Below, piece by piece: positions 52,934-62,313 of a stretch of 64,000 bases of DNA. The notes beneath the pieces were generated by a model. That model ran no database searches, was not told the DNA's origin, and saw nothing but the letters and a program-made list of their open reading frames with translations. Numbering within the stretch: the first letter of the stretch is position 1; the number at the start of each line of letters is the position of its first letter. Made by a program: the position numbers and the translations under genes. This DNA is from Streptomyces bluensis (GTDB taxonomy: Bacteria > Actinomycetota > Actinomycetes > Streptomycetales > Streptomycetaceae): positions 62,001 through 126,000 of the forward strand of contig NZ_BMVM01000011.1 in NCBI RefSeq assembly GCF_014650715.1, given 5' to 3'.

Positions 52934-53701
52934 GTGAGTACCAGCGAAGTGCCGACCGATGTCGTCGGCCGGGCGATCCGGCTGCTCGTCCTGGTCGGCG
53001 AGCATCCGCACGGTGTGACGCTGTCGGTACTGGCCCGGGAGAGCGGCGTCCCCGTCAGCACCGCGCACCGGCTGGTCAACTCCCTGTGCCGCGAGGGCCT
53101 GGTGGAGTTCGAGGCCGCCGACAAGCGCTACAGGCCGGGCCTGCGCCTGTTCCAGCTCGGCCAGCAGGCGGGCCAGGCGTACGGGTTCGCCGGTACGGCT
53201 CTGCCCGTGATGCAGCGCGTGACGCGGCAGACCGAGGAAGCCACCCTCATGTCCGTACTCGACGGCACACGGCACCTGTACGTGCACTACGTGGACGGCC
53301 CCCTGCCGGTCGGGGTGCGCAGCGAGCCGGGCCGTCACGGCCCGCTGCACTGCACCTCGATGGGCAAGGTACTGATGGCCTTCGCTCCCGACGACGTACG
53401 CGCCGACCTCCTGGACCGCGTCGAGCTCACCCCGCACGGACCGAACAGCATCACCGACCGCGAGGCCCTGCGCGAAGAGGTCGCCCGCGCCGCCGAACGC
53501 GGCTACGCCACGGCCGACGAGGAGCACCACCGCGGCCTGCGTGCCGTGGCCGTTCCCATCCTCCGCCCCGACGGCAGCGTCTTCGCCGCCCTGTCCACCG
53601 CAGCGCCCGCCTTCCGCCGCAGCATGGACGATCTGGTCGCCATGGTGCCGCTGCTCCAGGCGGCGGCCTCCGAACTGGGCGTCCGGCTCCCCGCCCGCTG
53701 A
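52934..53701 (+). CDS. IclR-family transcriptional regulator
   Basis: 255 aa. N-terminal winged helix (GRAIRLLVLVGEHPHGVTLS, SGVPVSTAHRLVNSLCREGL) and C-terminal IclR effector domain (LHCTSMGKVLMAFAP, ITDREALREEVARAAERGYA, DEEHHRGLRAVAVPI). GTG at 52934 immediately follows the operator cluster. Probably represses the divergent dehydrogenase pair and itself until an idonate/gluconate-like ligand binds. Confidence 0.92.
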   Translation: MSTSEVPTDVVGRAIRLLVLVGEHPHGVTLSVLARESGVPVSTAHRLVNSLCREGLVEFEAADKRYRPGLRLFQLGQQAGQAYGFAGTALPVMQRVTRQTEEATLMSVLDGTRHLYVHYVDGPLPVGVRSEPGRHGPLHCTSMGKVLMAFAPDDVRADLLDRVELTPHGPNSITDREALREEVARAAERGYATADEEHHRGLRAVAVPILRPDGSVFAALSTAAPAFRRSMDDLVAMVPLLQAAASELGVRLPAR

Positions 53702-53720
53702 CCGTCACCGACCAGCGCGC

Positions 53721-54719
53721 TCAGGACGCGAAGACGGCGAACGCCTCGGTGATCGCCTCCGGACCCACGTCCTGGGCCAGCAACTCATGGAGCAGGAGGC
53801 GCGCCCGGTACGGACCGAGGTCGCCGGCCGGGACGAGTCCGCGGCCGATCAGGTCCATCTCGGAGCCTGGATAGCCGTACGTCCCGGTCAGGACAGGGCC
53901 GTTGTCGATGCGCGAGGAGAGAACCACGGGGACCCGCGCGGCGAGCCGTTCGAGGGTCTCGACGAGTCGCCCGGGCACGTGGCCGACGCCGAACGCGGCG
54001 ATGACGAGCCCGTCACATCGGCCGTCCCAGGCCGCGAGCAGTTCACCGTCGTCACCGAGGCTCACCGTGTACAGGCCCACTCGCACGTCACGGACGCGCG
54101 GCCCTGCCACAAGGCCGAACCGTCGGGGCGGCGCGGCGGTCAGCCGTACGCTCCCCTCGGTGATCCGGCCGATGGGCCCGGACCCGGGTGACGTGAAGGC
54201 GGCGGGGCTGGTGGTGTGGGACTTGCGGACATGGCGTGCCGCGTGGATCTCGTCGTTCAGGACGACCAGCACCCCGGCGCCCCGCAGGTGCGGGGCGGCT
54301 GCCGCGAGGACTGCCGCGTACAGGTTGGCGGGTCCGTCGGGGCCGGCCATGGTGGGGTTGCGCATGGCTCCGGTGACGATGACCGGCTGCTCGTGGCGGT
54401 GACGAAGGCCGAGAGCGAACGCCGTCTCCTCGATCGTGTCGGTGCCCTGCGTGATCACGACTCCGTCGATACCGCCGCCGGTGAGGGTCCTGTCGACCGC
54501 CGAGCCGAGCTCCGTGAGGTCGTCGAAGGTGAGCGAGGCGCCGGACACACGGCGGAAGTCGTGCACGCGCAGCTCGACGCCGTGGCCCTCCAGGCCGGGG
54601 ACAGCGGCCAGAAGGTCATGGGCGGAAAGGGCCGGGGCGACCCCGCCGGTCACCGGATCGGCCGTCATGGCGATCGTGCCGCCGAGAGAGTAGACAGCCA
54701 CCGTCCGCGTCGCGCTCAT
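53721..54719 (-). CDS. L-asparaginase
   Basis: 332 aa, bacterial-type I/II asparaginase fold. First active-site Thr in GGTIAM, second Thr in TQGTDTIEE, and the catalytic Lys in KSHTTSPAAF. No signal peptide, so cytosolic: hydrolyses asparagine to aspartate and ammonia. I chose the ATG at 54719, behind GGAAGGTGG; the frame extends upstream without conserved sequence. It converges on the IclR gene with a 19-base gap. Confidence 0.9.
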   Translation of the reverse strand: MSATRTVAVYSLGGTIAMTADPVTGGVAPALSAHDLLAAVPGLEGHGVELRVHDFRRVSGASLTFDDLTELGSAVDRTLTGGGIDGVVITQGTDTIEETAFALGLRHRHEQPVIVTGAMRNPTMAGPDGPANLYAAVLAAAAPHLRGAGVLVVLNDEIHAARHVRKSHTTSPAAFTSPGSGPIGRITEGSVRLTAAPPRRFGLVAGPRVRDVRVGLYTVSLGDDGELLAAWDGRCDGLVIAAFGVGHVPGRLVETLERLAARVPVVLSSRIDNGPVLTGTYGYPGSEMDLIGRGLVPAGDLGPYRARLLLHELLAQDVGPEAITEAFAVFAS

Positions 54720-54884
54720 CCTCGCCCACCTTCCGATTGGTCTCGGCCCGGGTGATCCTGCCCTCCGGGAGAGCGCGCGACGCGGGCCCCGGCGACGGAT
54801 GAGGCACAAGGACACGGATGAGGCACATGGATAGGGGGCGCTGCGGACCGCTCGTGGCTGGCCCGCAACGCCCCCTGGCAATCA

Positions 54885-54903
54885 CCTGAGGGGATACCTC
54901 AGG
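54885..54903 (-). terminator. Hairpin after the trypsin-like protease
   Basis: CCTGAGG and CCTCAGG form a 7-bp stem with a five-base loop, 25 bases after the stop at 54928. Confidence 0.6.
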
Positions 54904-54927
54904 AGTCAGTGGGCCGAAGCCGTCCGG

Positions 54928-55725
54928 CTACGACTGGACCTGGGTGGTGACCAGGTTCGAGAAGGTCGTCAGCCGGGTGTAGACACCGGGGTACCGCGCG
55001 TCGGCGCAGCCGTAACCCCAGGAAGTGATGCCTGCCAGGACGCCCCCGATCATCAGGGGACCGCCGCTGTCGCCCTGGCAGGTGTCCACGCCGCCGGAGG
55101 AGTAACCGGCGCACACCATGTCACTGGGCATGAAGTCGGAGCCGTAGGAGCTGGAGCTGCCGCAGGTCGAGTCGGCCACGACCGGCACGGTCGCGGTGCG
55201 CAGCTGGTTGGAGGAGGAGCCACCCGAGGAGGTGGTGCCCCAGCCGAGGATCCGGGCGGTGGTGCCGGCCGCGTACACGGAGGTGTCGGACGAGCCGACG
55301 TACCGTGCCGGCGTGTACGGCATCGAGGTCGACAGAGTCAGCACCGCCACGTCCTTGCCCGCGGTGGCGTCCGTGTAGTTGGGGTGGATCCATATCCGGC
55401 TGACCTGGCTGACCGTGCCGTCGGTGCCGTTGCGGTAGGTGCGGCCGCCCACGACGCGCGTGCTGCTGGTGGTTCTGCCGACCACACAGTGGGCCGCGGT
55501 GATCACCTTGGTGGGGGAGACCAGGGTGCCACCACAGAACTGGCTCTGCGAGGCGTTCGTGATCTGCATGACGTACGGGTACGCGCTCGCGGTGGTCGTC
55601 GTACCGCCGACGATGGGGGAGGGGGCGGCGACGGCGGAGGGAGCGCTCAGCAGCGCGGACGCGGCGGCGGCAGCGGCCGCCGCACCGAGCACGGCGGTCT
55701 TCTTGGCACGCTTGAACCCGAACAA
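54928..55725 (-). CDS. Secreted trypsin-like serine protease
   Basis: 265 aa chymotrypsin-fold protease. Sec signal peptide (KRAKKTAVLGAAAAAAAASA) and a short propeptide ending just before the mature IVGG. Catalytic triad: His in TAAHC, Asp in DVAVL, Ser in GDSGGP. The residue six before that Ser is Asp (VDTCQGD), the trypsin-type Lys/Arg specificity determinant. TTG start at 55725 behind AAGGAG. Similar to Streptomyces extracellular trypsins. Active outside the cell, probably in protein scavenging. Confidence 0.93.
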   Translation of the reverse strand: MFGFKRAKKTAVLGAAAAAAAASALLSAPSAVAAPSPIVGGTTTTASAYPYVMQITNASQSQFCGGTLVSPTKVITAAHCVVGRTTSSTRVVGGRTYRNGTDGTVSQVSRIWIHPNYTDATAGKDVAVLTLSTSMPYTPARYVGSSDTSVYAAGTTARILGWGTTSSGGSSSNQLRTATVPVVADSTCGSSSSYGSDFMPSDMVCAGYSSGGVDTCQGDSGGPLMIGGVLAGITSWGYGCADARYPGVYTRLTTFSNLVTTQVQS

Positions 55726-55941
55726 GTGGGGTCTCCTTCATGGGGGTTGCCGGTGGGGGACGCGCGGGTGTGGGGGTGGTGCACCGGGCCGGGAGTTTGG
55801 TCCGGTGTGCCCTGCGTGCGGCACGCCCTCAAGCTAGAAGTGGCCACAATCAACCCCCAATGGGGGAACCCCCTAAGGGAGTTGGGCAGGGAAAACCCTC
55901 GATGACCCCACGGGAGCGGGCTCGTAGGCTGGCACCGGGGC

Positions 55942-56093
55942 AGCGTGCAGGTCTCGGCTCGTACGCCTCAGCCCGCACGTCTCAGCCCGTACGCCTCGGC
56001 CGGGGCGTGTCGGCTCGTGCACCTCGGTTCGTGCGTATCGGCCTGTACGACTCGTCTGTGCAATCGGCCCGTACGTCTCGGCTCGTACGCCTC
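55942..56093. repeat. Eleven-unit degenerate 14-bp tandem array
   Basis: Consensus about RGCYCGTACGYCTC; units are 14 bp except one of 12 (56054-56065). The first copy (55942) and the copies at 55998 and 56026 are the most diverged; the copies at 55956 and 56080 are identical. It fills the space just after the LAL regulator stop (56101) and 216 bases upstream of the protease start. The rest of the 375-base gap (55726-55941) holds the protease leader and nothing else I recognise. Confidence 0.85.
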
Positions 56094-56100
56094 GGGGAGG

Positions 56101-58920
56101 TCAGTTCGTACGGTGTCCCGCTGTCAGCCGCACGATGTCCACCCGCGACCGGATGCCCAGCTTCCGGTAGACCCGCGTGAGCGTCGCCTCCACCGTCTTG
56201 ACGCTGATGAACAGCCGACCGGCGATCTCGCGGTTCGTCGCGCCCTCCATGACGAGTTCGGCGACCTGACGCTCCGTCGCGGCCAGAACGGCGAGCGCGT
56301 CCAGCGCGGCCGGAACCGGGGCGGCGGGCGGCTGCGGTGCCGGGGCGGCGATCGCCCGCTCGGCCTGCCTCAGCCACGGCAGGGCCCGGCAGCGGCGGAA
56401 CAGCCGGGTCGCCTCGTCGTACGACGTCGGACCGGGCCGGGGCGTGCGCAGCCCCGCCAGGGCGTACGCGGCCCGCGCCTCCTCCAGACCGTGGCCCAGC
56501 TTGGCCAGCCGGTCCTGCACGGACGTCAACTGCCGTACCGCGGCCTCCTGTTCGCCGCGTGCCGCGCGCACCAGCGCCTCGGACCGGTCGAGTACGGCGA
56601 GCACGCTCTCACGCCCGAGCCGCAGGGCGCGTTCCCGCGTGGCGGCGATGAAGTCCTGCGCCTCGGCGTACTCGCCCACCCGTACCAGCGCCTCCGCCAG
56701 GTCGCCGTGCCAGCGTCCACGCGCCGGATCGGTGACCCCGAGGCTCTCCTCCAACTCCCGTACGCGGCGCAGGGACTGGACCGTGCCCGCCGCGTCGCCG
56801 GCCACCAGCTGGGCGTACCCGAGGGAGCCCAGGGCGCGGGAGAGGTACACGAGGTCACCGTCCGCCTCGGCGTGCTCCGCCGCCTCCCGGGCCAGCGCGA
56901 GCGCCCGGTCGACCTCGCCGCCCGAGGCCTCCGCGAGCGCGGTGAGCATGGCGGAGGCGCCCTCGCCGATCCCGGTGTCCCGGGCCAGGCGCAGGCTCTC
57001 CCGGGCGAGGTCCAGCGCCCGGCCGCAGTGCCCGGAGCGCAGCTCGGTCTCGGCGAGGTAGCGCAGGAAGTGCACCTCGCTCTCGACCATGCCGCGCCGG
57101 CGGACCTCGCGCAGCAGCGCGGTGACCGTCTGACGGGCCTCCGGGAGCTGGTCGCTCATGAGCAGCCAGCGGAACCGGGCCGCGCCGGCGCCGTTGTGGT
57201 GGCAGGCCACGTGGGGGTCCTGCGGTTCCTTCAGCGCCCGCTTGATGGTCGTGGGCGCGTCCGGGTGGCCCATCAGGGTCTCGATATGGGCCTGGAAGGC
57301 CAGCGCCAGAAGCTCGGTGCGCCGGTCGCCGGCCCGCTCGGCCAGCTGTGCCGCGTGCGCCGCCTCCTCGCGGCCGTCCGCGAAGTCGCCCTCCACGACC
57401 AGTGCCCGCCAGGCCAGTTGGTAGCGGACCAGGGCGAGGAGTCGTGGGTCGTCGCCCGCGTCGGCGAGCGCCTGCGGGTAGGCGGCGTCGACCTCGGAGA
57501 TGGACTGCCCGGCCGCCTCGATCACCACGATCCAGGCCCGCACCCGGTCGGCGGGTTCGGTGGCCCGGCCCAGCACCTCGCGGGCGATGTCCCGGGCGAG
57601 GTCGTTCTCCCCGGCGGTCACCGCGTCCTCCGCCGCCTGCAGCCGCCGCTGGTCCGGACCCGGCTCGGCGTCGGCCGGGGTGTGCCGGGCCGCGAGCAGC
57701 CCCAGCTCCGCGGCGACCGAGGGGGCGCCCCGGTCCAGGGCCACGGCCGCGGCCTCCCCGAGTCGCGCGGCGACCGCCGGGTCCGTGCCGGTGGTGGCGA
57801 GGGCCAGGTGACGGGCGCGCTCGATGGGGTCGGAGGCCGCCGTGGACAGCGCGGCGTGGGCGGCACGCCGCTCCTGGGCGCCCGCCTCCGCGTACAGCGC
57901 GGCCGACACGAGGGGGTGTGCGAACCGTACGCCGGGGCCCTCCCGCTCGGGGGCGAGCAGGCCGAGCGCGACGGCCTGCGCGGTCTCCGCCTCGGCGTCC
58001 CGGCGGCCGGCCGCGTGCAGCAGGGCCAGCGTGGGGCGCGCCCCGGCGCTCGCCACGAGCAGGGTGCGACGGGCCTCCACGGGCAGCATCTCCAGCCGGT
58101 TCAGCACCAGCGCCCGCAACGAGGTCGGCACCGGCAGCGGCTCGCCCGGGCGCGGCGGGGTCGGGCTCTCGGCGAGGGCACGGCCGAGCTCCAGCGCGAA
58201 GAGGGGGTTGCCGCCGCTGGTGCGGTGGATGTCCCGTACGGTCGAGCGGGGCAGACCGGTATAGCCGCGGAACCCGAGGAGCTCGGCGACCTGGGCCTTG
58301 GTGAGGGGGTTGACCCGGATGGCCAGGGTCTCGGGGGGCAACGCGCGTAGATGACGGTCCTGCTCCTGACTCTGCGGGTCCGTCGCGGTGCGCGCGGCGC
58401 AGAGCATACGGACCGGCATGCCGCCGAGCCGGCGGGCGGCGAAGCCGAGGAGTTCGGCGCTGGCCGAGTCCAGCCACTGGAGGTCGTCGGCGACGATCAG
58501 GACGGGCCCCTTGGCGGCCAGCGCCCGCAGGGCCGACAGTACGGCGAGCCGCAGGGCGAGGCCGTCGCGCTGGAGTGTGGACTCGCCGCGGCCGGTGAGC
58601 GCCGACTCAAGGGCGTCGCGCTGCGGGGCGGGCAGCCGGTCGGACACCTCGTCGATGACCAGGCCGAGCAGGTCGGCCAGCGCGAGGAACGGCAGATGGG
58701 ATTCCGACTCGGTGGCCGAGCAGCGCAATACGGTTCGCGCCGATTCGGCGTATTCCGCGGCCAATGTCCGCAAAATGGTCGACTTTCCGATTCCGGCGGG
58801 TCCGTGCATCAGCACGCTGCCGCCGCGCGCCAGTTGCTCGCGTGCGGCGATGAGTACCTCGTCCCGGCCGACGACCAGGTCGGGGCGCGGTCTGCCAGGC
58901 TCCTTGAAGTCCCGTAGCAC
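56101..58920 (-). CDS. LAL-type LuxR-family transcriptional regulator with AAA ATPase domain
   Basis: 939 aa. N-terminal AAA/P-loop domain with GPAGIGKS (residues 40-47) and Walker B LIVADDLQWLD (near 148), a long helical TPR-like middle, and a C-terminal LuxR helix-turn-helix (LAATERQVAELVMEGATNRE, then IAGRLFISVKTVEATLTRVY). Proteins of this kind often control secondary-metabolism or sugar genes. GTG start at 58920. Lies between the acyl-CoA ligase (divergent) and the protease (same strand, 376 bases beyond the 14-bp array). Its targets are unknown. Confidence 0.92.
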   Translation of the reverse strand: MLRDFKEPGRPRPDLVVGRDEVLIAAREQLARGGSVLMHGPAGIGKSTILRTLAAEYAESARTVLRCSATESESHLPFLALADLLGLVIDEVSDRLPAPQRDALESALTGRGESTLQRDGLALRLAVLSALRALAAKGPVLIVADDLQWLDSASAELLGFAARRLGGMPVRMLCAARTATDPQSQEQDRHLRALPPETLAIRVNPLTKAQVAELLGFRGYTGLPRSTVRDIHRTSGGNPLFALELGRALAESPTPPRPGEPLPVPTSLRALVLNRLEMLPVEARRTLLVASAGARPTLALLHAAGRRDAEAETAQAVALGLLAPEREGPGVRFAHPLVSAALYAEAGAQERRAAHAALSTAASDPIERARHLALATTGTDPAVAARLGEAAAVALDRGAPSVAAELGLLAARHTPADAEPGPDQRRLQAAEDAVTAGENDLARDIAREVLGRATEPADRVRAWIVVIEAAGQSISEVDAAYPQALADAGDDPRLLALVRYQLAWRALVVEGDFADGREEAAHAAQLAERAGDRRTELLALAFQAHIETLMGHPDAPTTIKRALKEPQDPHVACHHNGAGAARFRWLLMSDQLPEARQTVTALLREVRRRGMVESEVHFLRYLAETELRSGHCGRALDLARESLRLARDTGIGEGASAMLTALAEASGGEVDRALALAREAAEHAEADGDLVYLSRALGSLGYAQLVAGDAAGTVQSLRRVRELEESLGVTDPARGRWHGDLAEALVRVGEYAEAQDFIAATRERALRLGRESVLAVLDRSEALVRAARGEQEAAVRQLTSVQDRLAKLGHGLEEARAAYALAGLRTPRPGPTSYDEATRLFRRCRALPWLRQAERAIAAPAPQPPAAPVPAALDALAVLAATERQVAELVMEGATNREIAGRLFISVKTVEATLTRVYRKLGIRSRVDIVRLTAGHRTN

Positions 58921-59536
58921 GGTCCACCGCTCCCCTCTGTGTCACGTCCGGGCCAATATTAGGCAAGGACTCTTTGAATTTCGGACTCACGGCGTGGTGA
59001 GGGAAATAACAGGAGGGACCGCACGAGGGCAAGTCGGGCCCCGTGCGGAAAGCAGTGCTCTGCCTCTGCGAATGGCTGCCGCGGCCCCGGAACCGGGGTG
59101 GGACGCGCCCCTGCACGGCCCGGACGAGATCGGTCCCGGCAAGGGGCGCTGGGCCCCCGGCCCGACGGGGCAGCCCCAGGCCACCGCCGGAGGGGGCAGA
59201 TTCCGGCCACCGGCCCGACAAGGCAGACACATCGCCGAGCGAAGATCCCCTGCCACCTGCTCTTCCCTCCCTCGGCGGCTCCGAAGCCCTGTTCGGGGGT
59301 AGTGAGATCTGCGTCACACGCATTACACGATGTCAGACGGCTGTCCGGCAAGGTCACGGACGGGTTCCGGGTAGCCCGGGACTTCGCCTGGCCCGGCCCG
59401 GGCTTCAAGGTCGTATCGCCTACGTGGACCGTGCCGACGACGTGTTGAAGACGTCAAGTTCAGGGGACATTGCTCTTCGTACGCGGATCGCGGCGCGTGA
59501 TGACGGCACCTTCGTACCGAGGAGTAGGGGAGAGCG
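58921..59536. other. Divergent region between the LAL regulator and acyl-CoA ligase genes
   Basis: 616 bases with no gene I can support. An AT-rich patch near 58957-58975 (CCAATATTAGG) probably holds the regulator promoter. Reading frames here are short and show no family likeness; the ligase promoter should lie in 59300-59520. Confidence 0.55.
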
Positions 59537-61078
59537 ATGCGGGTCCCGATGACGATTTCGGACTTTCTGGACCGCGCCGAGCTGGGCTTCGCCGCCAGTC
59601 CCGGTGTGATCGACGAGCCGAGCCAGCCCGCGGCGCCGGTGCCGGCCTCGACGTACGGGCGGCTGGGCGAGCGCGTCCGGGCGTGGCAGGCAGGGCTGGA
59701 CGCGCTGGGTGTGGAAGAGGGCGAGCGGGTGGCGGTGGTCAGCCACAACTCGGCGCGTCTGCTGGAGTTGTTGTTCGCGGTGCCGATGAGCGGGCGGATC
59801 TGTGTACCCGTCAACTTCCGTCTGAAGGCGGAGGAGATCGAGTACGTGGTGCGGCAGAGCGGTGCCTCGGTGGTGCTGGTCGACCCCGAGGTCCGGGACG
59901 CGGTGGCGGACATCAAGGCGGAGCACCGGTTCGTGCTGGGGGAACAGACGGAGGGCGAGCTGATGCGGTTCGGCGTGGAGCCGCGCCCTTGGTCGAGTCC
60001 GGACGAGGATGCCACCGCGACGATCAACTACACCTCCGGAACCACTGCACGCCCCAAGGGGGTTCAGCTCACCCACCGCAACATCTGGGTGAACGGGCTG
60101 ACGTTCGGTCTGCACACCCGCGCGTGGGAGCGGGACGTGTATCTGCACACGCTGCCGATGTTCCACTGCAACGGCTGGGGCATGCCGTTCGTGATGGCCG
60201 GGCTCGGCGTGAAACAGGTGGTGCTGCGCAAGGTGGACGGGGCGGAGATCCTGCGGCGGGTGGACGAGCACGGGGTGACGTTTATGTGCGGTGCGCCGGC
60301 GGTGTGGAACGCGGTGCTGGACGCGGCGGCGGGCTGGGAGGGGGAGGTCCCGGGGCGGGATCGGGTGCGGATCGTGTGTGCGGGGGCGCCGCCGCCGAGC
60401 CGGATGATCCAGCGGGTGGAGGAGGAGCTGGGTTGGGAGTTCACACAGATCTACGGGTTGACGGAGACCTCGCCGGTGCTGACGTTCAACCGGACGCGTC
60501 CGGAGGACGAGGGGCTGCCGGCGCGGGAGCGGGCGCGGAAGCTGTCGCGGGCGGGGCTGCCGGCGCTGGGGGTGAAGCTGCGCGTCGCGGGTTCGGGCGA
60601 GGTGCTGGCGCGGTCGAATGTGGTCCTGGACGGCTACTGGGAGAAACCTCAGGAGACGGCGGCGGTGCTGGAGGGGGGTTGGTTCCACACCGGGGACGGC
60701 GGGTCGGTCGACGAGGCGGACGGGCATCTGACGATCTCCGACCGGAAGAAGGACGTGATCATCACCGGAGGCGAGAACGTCTCCTCGATCGAGGTGGAGG
60801 ACACGATCTTCAGCCATCCGGCGGTGGCGGAGGTGGCGGTCATCGGGGTGCCGGATGCGAAGTGGGGCGAGACGATCAAGGCGTTGGTGGTGCTGGCCGA
60901 GGCCGCCGAGGTGTCCGAGACCGAGATCATCGCGTACTGCAAGCAGCGCATCGCAGGCTACAAGGCCCCCACGTCGGTCGAGTTCCGGGACGCCATCCCG
61001 CGGACGGCGACGGGGAAGGTCCAGAAGTTCAAGCTGCGGGAGCCGTACTGGCAGGGTCGCGGCCGGGGCGTCAACTGA
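59537..61078 (+). CDS. Acyl-CoA/AMP-dependent synthetase (fatty-acid-CoA ligase type)
   Basis: 513 aa ANL-superfamily enzyme. AMP-binding motif YTSGTTARPKG, IYGLTETSP, HTGDGG and the C-terminal DRKKDVIITGGENVSS and RTATGKVQK with the catalytic Lys. Activates a carboxylic acid via an acyl-adenylate, then transfers it to CoA. Chain length and substrate cannot be told; medium-chain fatty acids are usual in this subgroup. ATG at 59537 behind GGGGAGAG. A C-terminal fragment of a related ligase lies 1.1 kb downstream. Confidence 0.9.
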   Translation: MRVPMTISDFLDRAELGFAASPGVIDEPSQPAAPVPASTYGRLGERVRAWQAGLDALGVEEGERVAVVSHNSARLLELLFAVPMSGRICVPVNFRLKAEEIEYVVRQSGASVVLVDPEVRDAVADIKAEHRFVLGEQTEGELMRFGVEPRPWSSPDEDATATINYTSGTTARPKGVQLTHRNIWVNGLTFGLHTRAWERDVYLHTLPMFHCNGWGMPFVMAGLGVKQVVLRKVDGAEILRRVDEHGVTFMCGAPAVWNAVLDAAAGWEGEVPGRDRVRIVCAGAPPPSRMIQRVEEELGWEFTQIYGLTETSPVLTFNRTRPEDEGLPARERARKLSRAGLPALGVKLRVAGSGEVLARSNVVLDGYWEKPQETAAVLEGGWFHTGDGGSVDEADGHLTISDRKKDVIITGGENVSSIEVEDTIFSHPAVAEVAVIGVPDAKWGETIKALVVLAEAAEVSETEIIAYCKQRIAGYKAPTSVEFRDAIPRTATGKVQKFKLREPYWQGRGRGVN

Positions 61079-61146
61079 CGCTCCATGCGCGCGTCGATGT
61101 CGCCGCACAGACCCCTGGCGTATGGCCCGACTCGTCTGTCATGGCG

Positions 61147-61172
61147 CCTGACCAGGGGACCTCCTGGTCAGG
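61147..61172 (+). terminator. Hairpin after the acyl-CoA ligase
   Basis: CCTGACCAGG and CCTGGTCAGG form a 10-bp stem around a six-base loop, 69 bases past the stop. Confidence 0.7.
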
Positions 61173-61252
61173 GCACCGTCGCCCGAGCAGGGCGAGCAGA
61201 TGGCATCCGGCCGGACGCCCTGCTGCATCCGGTCCCGACTCCGCGCGCAGGA

Positions 61253-61591
61253 TCAAGACGTGTGAGTGAGGTGTTCGGCCAGCAGACCGGCCACAGCCCG
61301 GCGTGCGTACGGATTGTCCAGGGCGGCGGCGGGGGCGGTTTCCCGAAGCAGTGGCTTCCACCGGGGCACGTCCGTGTGGATCATCACGGTCACGTCGTGC
61401 GGCAGATCCCGCGACGACGCCCCGACCAGGAGGTGCACGGGGCCGTCGTCCAGCACTCGGCGGGGCCGCGTGACGTCCCATTGGGCGAGGTCGTCGGCGG
61501 CGACGGGGAACGTGACCGTACGCTCCTCGCCCGGGGACAACTCGACGCGGGCGAACGCGGCGTCACCGGTCTCGGGTTCCGGGGCGGAAAG
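61253..61591 (-). pseudogene. 3' fragment of a GH3 beta-glucosidase
   Basis: Open frame from 61591 to a TGA at 61253, whose translation reads ETGDAAFARVELSPGEERTV, later VTRPRRVLDDG and VHLLVGASSRDLPHDVTVM. That is the C-terminal fibronectin-like domain of GH3 beta-glucosidases, ending without the preceding catalytic domains. An in-frame stop precedes the fragment. The upstream DNA shows no GH3 sequence, so this is a remnant, not a working gene. Confidence 0.65.
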
Positions 61592-61762
61592 TCATCAAGG
61601 TGCTCGGCGAGCTCACTGGCCGCTCTGTGCAAGTGTGTCCTCACGTCCGTCGAGGATGGCACGGACGAGGAGTGCTCGACCGGCGCCTGCCTGATCCGAT
61701 GACCGCACGACGAAGACGCCCTGGCCTCATGACTGGGGTCATTTCGTGCGTTCGGGGCCGCC

Positions 61763-62163
61763 CTACTTCAGGCTGCCCTCAAGGGCCTCGAAGATGTCCG
61801 AGTCCGTCTCCTTCTGCCAGTCCGGCAGGTCCGGCCAGTCGGCCACGTACCCAGGCCTCGGGTCCTCGAAGTGCTTGAACATCTGCGCCGTTCAGGAGTC
61901 TACGGGCGACGTACCCGGACCCGGAGGCCGCGCCAGCCGCAGGGCTGCGAGTACGCCTTGCGGAATTGCCGCATGACCAGCTCGTCCTCGTCGGCGCCCA
62001 ACTCCTCGCCGAGGAGGAGTTGCAGGTGCCCGATCAAGGCCGGCGAGGCTCCCAAGCTGGCCCACCTGGCCATCAGCAGGGCCATCGCCCGGCTGGAGGG
62101 AGAGGCGACGGACGACGAAAGGGAAGTGGTCATCACACCGCGCCTCATCATCCGCAGCACCAC
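61763..62163 (-). pseudogene. Possible broken gene, unrecognised
   Basis: Two minus-strand open stretches in different frames: 62163-61900 (contains MARWASLGASPALIGHLQLL and EELGADEDELVMRQFRKAY) and 61882-61763 (MFKHFEDPRPGYVADWPDLP to a stop). They read like fragments of one helical protein split by a frameshift and a stop, but I do not recognise the family. Confidence 0.35.
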
Positions 62164-62220
62164 GGCCGCGCCTTCCCGCCCCTGACCTCGTCGCTTCGAG
62201 GGCTTGCCGGGAACCAGCGT

Positions 62221-62313
62221 GGCTTCCGGCTCCGCGGCGCCGACGTACAGGTGGTGGGCGTGCCGTACGAACGGTACGGCGAGGAGGCGCTCGCCTGTGT
62301 GCTTCGAACAGGT
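62221..62313 (+). pseudogene. C-terminal fragment of an acyl-CoA ligase
   Basis: Translates as GFRLRGADVQVVGVPYERYG then EEALACVLRTG, which is the C-terminal domain of ANL ligases (consensus like VQVVGVPDERYGEE). The sequence before and after does not continue the family. It is a short remnant next to the intact ligase at 59537-61078. Confidence 0.55.

Noticed and set aside
55942..56093. CRISPR array
   Set aside because: Units are 14 bp, directly abutting and degenerate, with no spacers and no cas genes nearby.
55945..58350. An 801-codon plus-strand frame across the LAL gene
   Set aside because: Antisense to the LuxR-type regulator; no family likeness. Part of it reads the 14-bp array.
59043..59552. 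A 169-codon plus-strand ORF before the acyl-CoA ligase
   Set aside because: Basic, Pro/Arg-rich, overlaps the ligase start and shows no family signal; probably chance.
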